Translations under genes and position numbers: made by a program
Notes under the pieces: model-generated
The model's database searches: none
What the model saw: the letters and a program-made list of their open reading frames with translations, nothing else
What the model was told of the DNA's origin: nothing
Shown: one piece after another, positions 1 through 5,217 of the stretch
Numbering within the stretch: the first letter of the stretch is position 1
How the letters are laid out: every line of letters starts with the position of its first letter
DNA from: Candidatus Poseidoniales archaeon
Lineage (GTDB): Archaea > Thermoplasmatota > Poseidoniia > MGIII > CG-Epi1
Direction: 5' to 3'
Length of the DNA stretch: 5,298 nt
Assembly: GCA_015658585.1 (NCBI GenBank)
Contig: DQOP01000039.1
Location: 1 to 5,298, forward strand

Positions 1-740
1 ATCAAGATTCCCAATAGTATGAAAGGAACCTCCCAATTATTGAACAGTTCATAAGCCAAAAATTTGGTTGTATCTATATTCAATTCCCTTGCATTGGACG
101 ACTCCGAGACAAAACCCATGGAATCAATTGTGTACACTGACCAGGAATATGTTTTACCATTATCAAACTCTTTGAATTCATATGATGTCTGAATCAATCC
201 CTCAGCTTGATGGATAATAAGTAACTCAGTTTTTTTGTGTTCTCTAATCTCAATCCCATAAGTAATCTCAACTGGTTCCCAGATTAATGTGATTTTTGAG
301 GAGGAAGCCAGATAATGCTCCTCGGTAAGGCGAAGGTAAGGCACCACATCACCCTCAATTTTTTCATAATCAAATAAAGATCCAACCATACCTTTGTAAT
401 AAACAAAAGAAGTGTAATTACCTGCAGGCAATCTATTAGTGGTAGATGTCGTAACATCTGTAAGATTTTCATCATGGAAAACATGTCCCGTACTATTTAG
501 AACTGTAAATCGATACCCAACCGAGACTGAATTCCATTCAAATACAATTGAATCCTTGTAGTGATAGTAACCATCCTCCGGGTAATTTATCACAGGAGCA
601 CACCCCGTTTCACAGGTCGTAGACAAGGTTTCCTCAGTCTTCAAATTATTCCAAGGAGCCATGGCAATTGAGAAAACAACATAAATCGATAAGGTAATCA
701 CTAAGGCGTCCCTCACCCAGATAACACTCCGACTAGACAT
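1..740 (-). CDS. nuoJ: NuoJ C-terminal half with inserted tandem Fn3/Ig-like ectodomain (partial)
   Basis: Seen: an ATG at 740-738 opens a frame with 246 codons and no stop before the left edge, so the 3' end is missing. The ATG overlaps the stop of the preceding nuoJ half by 8 bases and has a strong AGGTGGTGA site just upstream. Residues 1-10 are basic (R4, R10) and residues 11-28 are hydrophobic, giving one membrane helix with its N-terminus inside. Residues 49-224 are hydrophilic and beta-rich and form two similar repeats. The visible end, LFNNWEVPFILLGIL (232-246), resembles the start of NuoJ TM5 (family pattern LFt.y.lPFE..svLL). Known: NuoJ has five helices and its TM4-TM5 loop faces the extracytoplasmic side; the loop is normally only some tens of residues. 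Inference: this is the TM4-TM5 half of NuoJ carrying a large outward-facing domain. In the TM5 match the usual Glu after PF is Ile. The alternative is an unrelated membrane-anchored beta-sandwich protein inserted in the operon; the TM5 match, the adjacent TM1-TM3 half and the gene position argue against it. Confidence 0.72.
   Translation of the reverse strand, partial: MSSRSVIWVRDALVITLSIYVVFSIAMAPWNNLKTEETLSTTCETGCAPVINYPEDGYYHYKDSIVFEWNSVSVGYRFTVLNSTGHVFHDENLTDVTTSTTNRLPAGNYTSFVYYKGMVGSLFDYEKIEGDVVPYLRLTEEHYLASSSKITLIWEPVEITYGIEIREHKKTELLIIHQAEGLIQTSYEFKEFDNGKTYSWSVYTIDSMGFVSESSNARELNIDTTKFLAYELFNNWEVPFILLGIL
69..596 (-). other. Two tandem Fn3/Ig-like repeats within the NuoJ C-terminal half
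   Basis: Residues 49-224 of the downstream nuoJ half split into two repeats. Repeat A (about 49-128) has VFEWNSVSVGYRFTV followed by LPAGNYTSFVYYKG. Repeat B (about 132-224) has ITLIWEPVEITYGIEI followed by DNGKTYSWSVYTIDSMG. The spacing of a Trp in an early strand, a Y/F-rich next strand, and a late G-x-Y/T-Y strand is what fibronectin-III and related beta-sandwich domains show. Repeat A contains three N-x-S/T sequons (N82, N92, N108), and a CxxxC pair (C43, C47) lies just before it. The fold is inferred from strand pattern alone, and no profile search was possible. Confidence 0.6.
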
Positions 741-996
741 CTTCACCACCTTTTAGAGTTCTCTTGGTGAGCATGATCCCAAATATTATGACCACGGAAA
801 TAGCGCCCACGTAGACCAAGACCTGGATAACTGCCAAAAATTCAGCGTCTGCCAAGATGAACAGGCATGCTGTCAACAAGAAAACGGTTGCCAACCAGAC
901 CACTGAATGAACAATATCATTCCCATTTACAACGGCCCAGGCCGAGGCTAGGATTAAGCTCGCCAGACCCCAGAAAACGAGAACCGCTAAATCCAA
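733..996 (-). CDS. nuoJ: NuoJ N-terminal half (TM1-TM3 of complex I subunit J)
   Basis: This 87-residue protein is the first three helices of NuoJ, a small membrane-arm subunit next to NuoA, NuoH and NuoK. Helices are at about residues 3-23, 30-50 and 53-77. The family signature is clear: DIVHSVVWLATVFLLTA, then ADAEFLAVIQVLVYVGAI. It includes the acidic E52 and the Y62-V-G-A-I stretch of TM3, where the family has its conserved bulged helix. The protein ends in the charged tail TKRTLKGGEDV, consistent with a cytoplasmic C-terminus, so the split falls in the TM3-TM4 cytoplasmic loop. The start is a TTG at 996-994. No ATG or GTG occurs in frame between it and the upstream stop at 1030-1032, and GAGG lies 9 bases before it. 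The gene starts 4 bases after the nuoI stop. Usual NuoJ is one polypeptide of roughly 160-200 residues; split J genes are also described in fpo-type archaeal operons. Confidence 0.88.
   Translation of the reverse strand: MDLAVLVFWGLASLILASAWAVVNGNDIVHSVVWLATVFLLTACLFILADAEFLAVIQVLVYVGAISVVIIFGIMLTKRTLKGGEDV
743..751 (-). promoter_or_regulatory. Ribosome-binding site for the nuoJ C-terminal half
   Basis: The minus strand reads AGGTGGTGA at 751-743, two bases before the ATG at 740-738; the GGTG core at 750-747 lies 6 bases from the start. It matches the 3' end of archaeal 16S rRNA. It sits inside the end of the preceding nuoJ half, so the split gene has its own initiation site rather than being a frameshift artefact. 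Confidence 0.65.
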
Positions 997-1000
997 ACTA

Positions 1001-1777
1001 TCAGGCCTCGGTTGGTGATTCCTCGGTAGTCAGTCCACTCAAACTTGAGTTGCTTGTTGGTTCCATGTGTAGACAATCTGCTGGACATACCTTGACACAG
1101 ACTGAACAGCCAATGCAGAGGGTATAGTCAAAATATGGATTCTCCACGTTGCGGAGCTTGCCGCTCTTAAGTGTCTTGTCATGAGGTCCTACATCCATGA
1201 TAATACAATTGGTAGGACAATTGTCCACACATTTGCTACATCCAATACAAGGGTCAATATCCAGTACTGGAGATTCCATCATATAATTAGTAAGGGGAAG
1301 TTGAGGAAGATCCTCAAGGTCAACTTTCATTGTACGGGCTGGATAGATTAATCCTTCACGGCTTGTGTCGGCCATTTCATAAAAATCAGTCATAGTCATA
1401 GCGCCTGTTGGACAATAATCCTCACAGAATCCACAAAACATACAGTGGCCAAAATTTATTGCAGGCCTTTCGGGTTTATGCTTCCGTTTGGCCAGGTGTG
1501 AACCGTACCACGCCCTATCGTGTTCTTCATCCGATAATTCAACAGGCTTCATTTTCAAACATCTATTGGGACAGACCTCTGCACAAATTCCACAACCAAT
1601 ACAAAGATCCCAGATTATGGCATTCATTCCTCTGTAGGTTGGAGGCGGATCCCTTTTCTCCAAAGGATACATCACAGTGGCTGGTTTTCCAAATGTTGAT
1701 TTGAAAAATTGTTTCATCGTTACTTTCATTGGATTAACGAAAATATCCATAATTCCTAGTTCACTTTTTTCACTCAT
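1001..1777 (-). CDS. nuoI: NuoI, complex I Fe-S subunit with four [4Fe-4S] motifs
   Basis: NuoI carries electrons through two [4Fe-4S] clusters towards the terminal cluster in NuoB, on the cytoplasmic side of the membrane. Residues 1-150 are a normal NuoI: an N-terminal amphipathic stretch, the KPATVMYPLEK motif, CIGCGICAEVCP (C59, C62, C65, C69) and CMFCGFCEDYCP (C112, C115, C118, C122), then the family's TDFYEMADTSREGLIYP. The protein continues with a second pair of motifs, CIGCSKCVDNCP (C177, C180, C183, C187) and CIGCSVCVKVCP (C221, C224, C227, C231), and ends in a Ser/Thr/Glu-rich tail. At 258 residues it is much longer than usual NuoI (roughly 130-180). Inference: a 2[4Fe-4S] ferredoxin-like domain was added at the C-terminus, giving potentially four clusters. 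The ATG at 1777-1775 overlaps the nuoH stop by one base (TAATG) and has AGAGGT 6 bases upstream. The NuoI assignment is firm; the role of the extra domain is unknown. Confidence 0.95.
   Translation of the reverse strand: MSEKSELGIMDIFVNPMKVTMKQFFKSTFGKPATVMYPLEKRDPPPTYRGMNAIIWDLCIGCGICAEVCPNRCLKMKPVELSDEEHDRAWYGSHLAKRKHKPERPAINFGHCMFCGFCEDYCPTGAMTMTDFYEMADTSREGLIYPARTMKVDLEDLPQLPLTNYMMESPVLDIDPCIGCSKCVDNCPTNCIIMDVGPHDKTLKSGKLRNVENPYFDYTLCIGCSVCVKVCPADCLHMEPTSNSSLSGLTTEESPTEA
1006..1009 (-). promoter_or_regulatory. GAGG ribosome-binding site deciding the TTG start of nuoJ N-half
   Basis: GAGG at 1009-1006 lies in the last codons of nuoI, 9 bases before the TTG at 996-994. It supports the otherwise weak TTG start, the only usable start codon in this frame upstream of TM1. 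Confidence 0.5.
1064..1273 (-). other. Extra 2[4Fe-4S] ferredoxin-like domain at the C-terminus of NuoI
   Basis: Residues 169-238 of NuoI contain two complete CxxCxxCxxxCP motifs 33 residues apart (C187 to C221), with SPVLDIDPCIGC leading into the first, as in bacterial-type ferredoxins. Each motif is followed by an additional cysteine, CPTNC and CPADC (C191, C235). The first motif of the core NuoI domain shows the same pattern (CPNRC, C73) but the second does not, having CPTGA. Confidence 0.85.
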
Positions 1778-3006
1778 TAGAATACCTCTGGAAGATTAAC
1801 TATCGCCGTGAAATAGGGGTAGATCTCAACCATAAATATAACGATAAGGATATTTATCAGAGATAAAGGTAATAATTTTTTCCAGCCCAAAACAAGAATC
1901 TGGTCGGTTCTTATACGGGGCACAGACCAGCGTATAAATATCCAAAATATGATAATCAAATACACTTTGATCAAAAACCAGATTTCAGGGGGAACAGGCC
2001 AAGGTCCAGCCCATCCACCCAAAAATAGAATGGTCGCAACTGCTGCTCCTGCAAAACCTCTAATATATTCTGCCATCAAAAAGAACATGAATCTGATTCC
2101 ACTATATTCAGTTGTCCATCCTTCAACTAATTCTGCCTCAGCTTCCGGTAAATCAAAAGGTACCCTTTCAACTTCAGCTAAAATACATACCATGAAAACG
2201 ACAAAACCGATAAACTGAGGAATAATATTCCACATTGGTAAACCAAATAGCCAAGTAGACTCACGCTGTTGTTCAACAATAGTCACGGGATCAAAAGAGC
2301 CGGCTACCAGAAACACGCCTGCCATGCTAAGAAGTAATGGAATCTCATACGACATTAATTGGGCTGCTGACCTCATACCACCAATCATTGAATATTTGTT
2401 ATTTGAAGCCCAGCCAGAAGTTAAAATTCCTATAGGAGCTATAGAAAAAGCAGCCATTATAACCATTAAACCAGCGGGTGCTGAAGAAGCTGCAAATCTA
2501 TCAGACAACGGAAATAAAGCCAATAGAAAGACAGATGAAGAAATGAATATTATGGGTCCCATTGTGAACAGAAACCTGTCTGCCTTAGTGGGTATTATTA
2601 ATTCCTTAGTAAACGCTTTTATTCCATCAGCCACATTCTGTAGGATACCAATGCCACTATAGTTTTCCTTGAACTTCCAAGAGGGTGCATTGCCTGACAG
2701 GTCTTCCCCTACTTCTCTCAAAGACCTAAAAGATAGCATTGGGCCTCTCCGATCTTGGATACGAGCTGCTATTTTCCTTTCCAAGTGTATCACCAAAATC
2801 AAATTGGTCATACCTACCATCAAAGCGATGTTCACTGCATAAAACCATGCCATTGTATCTAGACCTCCATCAGTAGCTAACCAATCTGCAAACCAACCTG
2901 CCGGATTGCTAAATGGAGGGAATAAACCTTCCTGAAATTCAAATATTGGTATAAGAATCCTGATTGACAACTCGGCCATAATCCGGCATGCACCGAATAA
3001 GGTCAT
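1777..3006 (-). CDS. nuoH: NuoH, complex I membrane subunit at the quinone site
   Basis: NuoH anchors the peripheral arm to the membrane, forms most of the quinone-entry chamber and starts the polar path to the proton pumps. Conserved blocks are all present: ERKIAARIQDRRGP (76-89), ILQNVADGIKAFTKE (121-135), GWASNNKYSMIGGMRSAAQ (198-216), SYEIPL (219-224), and the acidic TM5-TM6 loop AEVERVPFDLPEAEAELVEG (277-296) followed by WTTEYSGIRFMFFLMAEY. About eight helices are visible, the first near 53-75. At 409 residues it is longer than usual (about 325-350) for two reasons: an N-terminal leader of about 50 residues with an amphipathic helix near 11-24, and about 24 extra residues between RRGP and ILQ. 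The ATG at 3006-3004 overlaps the nuoD stop (ATGA) and has GGGGAG 8 bases upstream. The alternative in-frame ATG at 2979 lacks a ribosome-binding site. Confidence 0.96.
   Translation of the reverse strand: MTLFGACRIMAELSIRILIPIFEFQEGLFPPFSNPAGWFADWLATDGGLDTMAWFYAVNIALMVGMTNLILVIHLERKIAARIQDRRGPMLSFRSLREVGEDLSGNAPSWKFKENYSGIGILQNVADGIKAFTKELIIPTKADRFLFTMGPIIFISSSVFLLALFPLSDRFAASSAPAGLMVIMAAFSIAPIGILTSGWASNNKYSMIGGMRSAAQLMSYEIPLLLSMAGVFLVAGSFDPVTIVEQQRESTWLFGLPMWNIIPQFIGFVVFMVCILAEVERVPFDLPEAEAELVEGWTTEYSGIRFMFFLMAEYIRGFAGAAVATILFLGGWAGPWPVPPEIWFLIKVYLIIIFWIFIRWSVPRIRTDQILVLGWKKLLPLSLINILIVIFMVEIYPYFTAIVNLPEVF
1784..1789 (-). promoter_or_regulatory. Ribosome-binding site of nuoI
   Basis: AGAGGT at 1789-1784 lies 6 bases before the nuoI ATG and inside the last codons of nuoH. 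Together with the TAATG stop/start overlap it points to coupled translation of nuoH and nuoI. Confidence 0.6.
2656..2739 (-). other. Insertion in the cytoplasmic TM1-TM2 loop of NuoH
   Basis: Between RRGP and ILQ, NuoH has residues 90-120 instead of the usual short GPNRVGxxGxLQ linker. Counting Pro to Gln gives 34 positions here against 10 in E. coli NuoH, so about 24 are extra. The insert is charged (LREVGEDL, WKFKENY) and not hydrophobic, so it should lie in the cytoplasm near NuoB, NuoD and the quinone entrance. Confidence 0.7.
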
Positions 3007-4097
3007 TTGTCAGTCTCCCCTATACAAATGTCTACACTTCCCATAATCGCGGGAATATCTGCAACCTTGTAGCCCTTGAGATAGTGAGGGGCTGCCGAAA
3101 TCGTGGTGAACATCGGACTCTTGATCTTCCACCTGTAAGGACGATCCGTCCCATCCCCTACTATGTACATAAGCGCCTCACCCCTAGAATCCTCGGTTCT
3201 GCGAAAGGCCTCTCCCTGTGCGCGAACTGGAATCGTCGAGGCTAACGTTGGCCCCTTAGGCATCTTTTTGAAACAATCACGGATTATTCTCATCGATTCC
3301 TTCATTTCATCTATACGGACCATATAACGGCTGAAACAATCGCCATACCCGGGGCCCGCCTCTCGTGTTTGAATGTCCCAATCAATTTCCTCGTAAATCT
3401 CATAGGGGTCATTTCTTCTTAAATCAAATTTAGTTCCACAACCTCTCATATTAGGGCCAGTGATTCCAAGATTCTGGGCCTGGGCCGCCGTAAATTTACC
3501 AACATCCTCAGTTCGCATGCGGAAAATCTTGGAATTCTCAAAAAGGTCGCTGTATTCATCCAGCCGTTGCTCGAAAAGTTTCATGACCCTTTCAGCTTTC
3601 TCCACAAAACCATCTGGCAGGTCTCTTTTCACGCCTCCGATCCGGATATAATTGTAAAGAAGTCGACTTCCGCTTGGAACTTCAAGAAGATTCAAAAATA
3701 ATTCACGATCTCTCCAGAAATAAAGGGCTCCAGTGATATGACCTAAATCGGGCATATATGAACCAGCCCACATCAGATGAGAAGCAAGTCTTTGAAGTTC
3801 TAACATTATAGTACGAACATATTTTGCCCTTTCGGGTATCTCTACATTCATCAATTCTTCGACAGTCAGAACATAACAGTGTGTCCAAGTGGTAGAACTG
3901 GCATAACAAAGACGATCTGGCAAAGTGGTATTCATAAAATATTTGCGACGTTCACCCATTTTCTCGACTGAACGGTGAAGATATCCCAATTCGGGGTCGG
4001 CATCAGTTATTGTTTCACCATCTACCTTGACCTTCAATGTCCATAGACCATGAGTCATAGGATGCTGCGGACCCATACTAATCCACATCTCAGCCAT
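3003..4097 (-). CDS. nuoD: NuoD, 49-kDa-type quinone-binding subunit of complex I
   Basis: NuoD, homologous to the large subunit of [NiFe] hydrogenases, forms the quinone headgroup site with NuoB on the cytoplasmic side. Seen, numbering from the ATG at 4097: GPQHPMTHG (9-17) with H16 at the quinone-site histidine position; DPELGYLHRSVEKM (34-47); LPDRLCYASS (59-68) with Y65 at the quinone-site tyrosine position; PSGSRLLYNYIRIGGV (141-156); and C-terminal GSVDICIGETDK. The [NiFe] CxxC motifs are absent, as expected of NuoD, but single cysteines remain at C64 and C358. I chose the ATG at 4097-4095 (364 residues) because it overlaps the nuoC stop (TAATG) and has GAGG 7 bases upstream. A GTG at 4103 would add two residues but lies almost on top of that site. 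NuoD is separate from NuoC, unlike the E. coli NuoCD fusion. Its stop overlaps the nuoH start (ATGA), leaving no room for nuoE, nuoF or nuoG. Confidence 0.97.
   Translation of the reverse strand: MAEMWISMGPQHPMTHGLWTLKVKVDGETITDADPELGYLHRSVEKMGERRKYFMNTTLPDRLCYASSTTWTHCYVLTVEELMNVEIPERAKYVRTIMLELQRLASHLMWAGSYMPDLGHITGALYFWRDRELFLNLLEVPSGSRLLYNYIRIGGVKRDLPDGFVEKAERVMKLFEQRLDEYSDLFENSKIFRMRTEDVGKFTAAQAQNLGITGPNMRGCGTKFDLRRNDPYEIYEEIDWDIQTREAGPGYGDCFSRYMVRIDEMKESMRIIRDCFKKMPKGPTLASTIPVRAQGEAFRRTEDSRGEALMYIVGDGTDRPYRWKIKSPMFTTISAAPHYLKGYKVADIPAIMGSVDICIGETDK
3015..3020 (-). promoter_or_regulatory. Ribosome-binding site of nuoH
   Basis: GGGGAG at 3020-3015 is 8 bases before the ATG at 3006-3004, inside the end of nuoD. 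It favours this start over the in-frame ATG at 2979, which has no such site. Confidence 0.5.
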
Positions 4098-4576
4098 TAC
4101 CACTCCTCTTCGTGTATCTCATACACATAATCCTTCCTCAAAGGATGACCTGCAAAACCTTCTGGTAGCAATACTCGGCGCAAATCAGGATGGCCTACAA
4201 AATAGATTCCCATCAGATCAAAAGCCTCTCTCTCATGCCAATTAGCCCCTCCCCATAAATCAGATATTGATTCTATGGTAGGTGTATCTCGTTCGAGAAA
4301 TACATGCACTTCCGTCATCACAGACATATCAGTTGAACCAACAGTAACGGACTTGTTTATAGACGTAAAATGATAAACAAGCTCAAATTCTGGTTGATTG
4401 TCGATTGCAGTTATCAATGAACAGTGTTCAAATCCAAAATCATCCCTCAGTTTAGTAAAAAACTCTTTGGAAGAATTCTTATCAATATCCAATTTGACAA
4501 CATTATCCCTAATCATCGAAGCGTTACTAACTCCCTTAAAGGCTGACAGCTCCTGCATTAGCTCCTTGATTTCCAT
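4097..4576 (-). CDS. nuoC: NuoC, 30-kDa-type subunit of complex I
   Basis: NuoC is a cofactor-free structural subunit of the connecting module that packs against NuoD and NuoI. This 159-residue protein has the family's C-terminal signature: PTIESISDLWGGANWHERE, then DLMGIYFVGHPDLRRVLLPE and GHPLRKDY (about 99-150). This matches the usual pattern of AnW.ERE.yDm.Gi.F.GHpdLrRiLlp and hPLRKDY. Residues 1-95 form the less conserved alpha/beta part, with EVHVFLERD leading into the signature. The length is typical for a free-standing archaeal NuoC. The ATG at 4576-4574 lies two bases after the nuoB stop. The sequence before it (TTGAGACGTTAAGC) has at best a weak ribosome-binding site, so translation may depend on ribosomes finishing nuoB. 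Confidence 0.96.
   Translation of the reverse strand: MEIKELMQELSAFKGVSNASMIRDNVVKLDIDKNSSKEFFTKLRDDFGFEHCSLITAIDNQPEFELVYHFTSINKSVTVGSTDMSVMTEVHVFLERDTPTIESISDLWGGANWHEREAFDLMGIYFVGHPDLRRVLLPEGFAGHPLRKDYVYEIHEEEW
4103..4108 (-). promoter_or_regulatory. Ribosome-binding site deciding the nuoD start
   Basis: GAGGAG at 4108-4103 leaves a 7-base spacer from its GAGG core to the ATG at 4097-4095 but only 1 base to the in-frame GTG at 4103-4101. It therefore selects the ATG, which also forms a TAATG overlap with the nuoC stop. Confidence 0.65.
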
Positions 4577-4578
4577 GC

Positions 4579-5217
4579 TTAACGTCTCAAGAACATGCCC
4601 GGTTCCTTTTCCCTGATCTTCTTTTGCAAAGTCAGAAAACCATGCATCAAAGCTTCGGGTCTAACCGGACATCCTGGAATATATACATCAACAGGCATGA
4701 ATGTGTCTGCACCAGCCACAACGGAGTAAGAATCCCAGTAGGGACCTCCAGATATTGCACACTCACCCATCGCAATAACCCATTTGGGTTCCGGCATTTG
4801 CTCATAAAGCGTCTTCAACTTTGGACGCAGTTTTTCACAAACTGGTCCATTGACAATTAAAACATCACACTGCCTCGGAGAAGATCGGTAAACCACACCA
4901 AGCCTATCAATATCATGATCTGGTGCAGACGCCTGACCCATTTCTATAGCGCAACACATTATGCCTAAATGTAGAGGATAAGGAGAAACTCTCTGTCCAA
5001 AATTAAAGATAGGTCTAGTCACACGATTAACCAACTCACGCATGCCTGTAGCCTCTGCCACATTGTAAACTGCATTATCTATCCATTCTAACAATTGATC
5101 TGAACGAAGAGTGAGCCAATCTCCATGAGGGGCTTCCATTATTTCGTCTGAATCAGTTGTTTGAGCACCCACACCTCTTCTAAGACCGGGATTGCCACGC
5201 ACTCTCTTAGAGCTCAT
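4579..5217 (-). CDS. nuoB: NuoB, PSST-type subunit carrying terminal cluster N2
   Basis: NuoB holds the last [4Fe-4S] cluster (N2), which reduces the quinone at the interface with NuoD and NuoH. Numbering from the ATG at 5217, the four ligands are the adjacent C88-C89 in LGIMCCAIEMG, C153 in IAMGECAISGG, and C183 in VDVYIPGCPVRPEA. The intervening blocks DIDRLGVVYRSSPRQCDVLI and YEQMPEPKW are standard. Two further cysteines (C117, C127) are not cluster ligands in the family. An N-terminal extension of about 65-70 mostly polar residues precedes the conserved core. The chosen start (212 residues) forms an ATGA overlap with the nuoA stop and has GTGAT 6 bases upstream. A TTG at 5223-5221, with GAGG 7 bases upstream, is a real alternative that would add two residues. 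Confidence 0.97.
   Translation of the reverse strand: MSSKRVRGNPGLRRGVGAQTTDSDEIMEAPHGDWLTLRSDQLLEWIDNAVYNVAEATGMRELVNRVTRPIFNFGQRVSPYPLHLGIMCCAIEMGQASAPDHDIDRLGVVYRSSPRQCDVLIVNGPVCEKLRPKLKTLYEQMPEPKWVIAMGECAISGGPYWDSYSVVAGADTFMPVDVYIPGCPVRPEALMHGFLTLQKKIREKEPGMFLRR

Noticed and set aside
284..484. Minus-strand 66-codon hydrophobic frame at the left
   Set aside because: It overlaps out of frame the 246-codon frame that starts at 740, which is better supported by its ribosome-binding site, start/stop overlap and NuoJ-like ends.
598..614. Lipobox or signal-peptide cleavage for the left-edge protein
   Set aside because: C43 is about 15 residues past the hydrophobic helix and not in a lipobox context; the helix is better read as NuoJ TM4.
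733..740. Frameshift or sequencing error splitting one nuoJ gene
   Set aside because: The second half has its own ATG and a strong ribosome-binding site, and the break is in a cytoplasmic loop between helices; overlapping genes are the rule in this operon.
867..1127. Plus-strand open frame of 86 codons over nuoJ/nuoI
   Set aside because: It lies antisense to two clearly conserved genes, has no recognisable domain, and its composition follows the opposite-strand coding.
2324..2662. Plus-strand open frame of 112 codons within nuoH
   Set aside because: It is an antisense shadow of conserved NuoH helices and shows no family resemblance.
3703..3909. Minus-strand 68-codon frame containing several cysteines
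   Set aside because: It is an out-of-frame shadow inside nuoD; the cysteine spacing matches no metal-binding motif.
3003..4097. [NiFe] hydrogenase large subunit instead of NuoD
   Set aside because: Both CxxC motifs lack one cysteine, the quinone-site histidine and tyrosine are present, and the neighbours are nuoC and nuoH.
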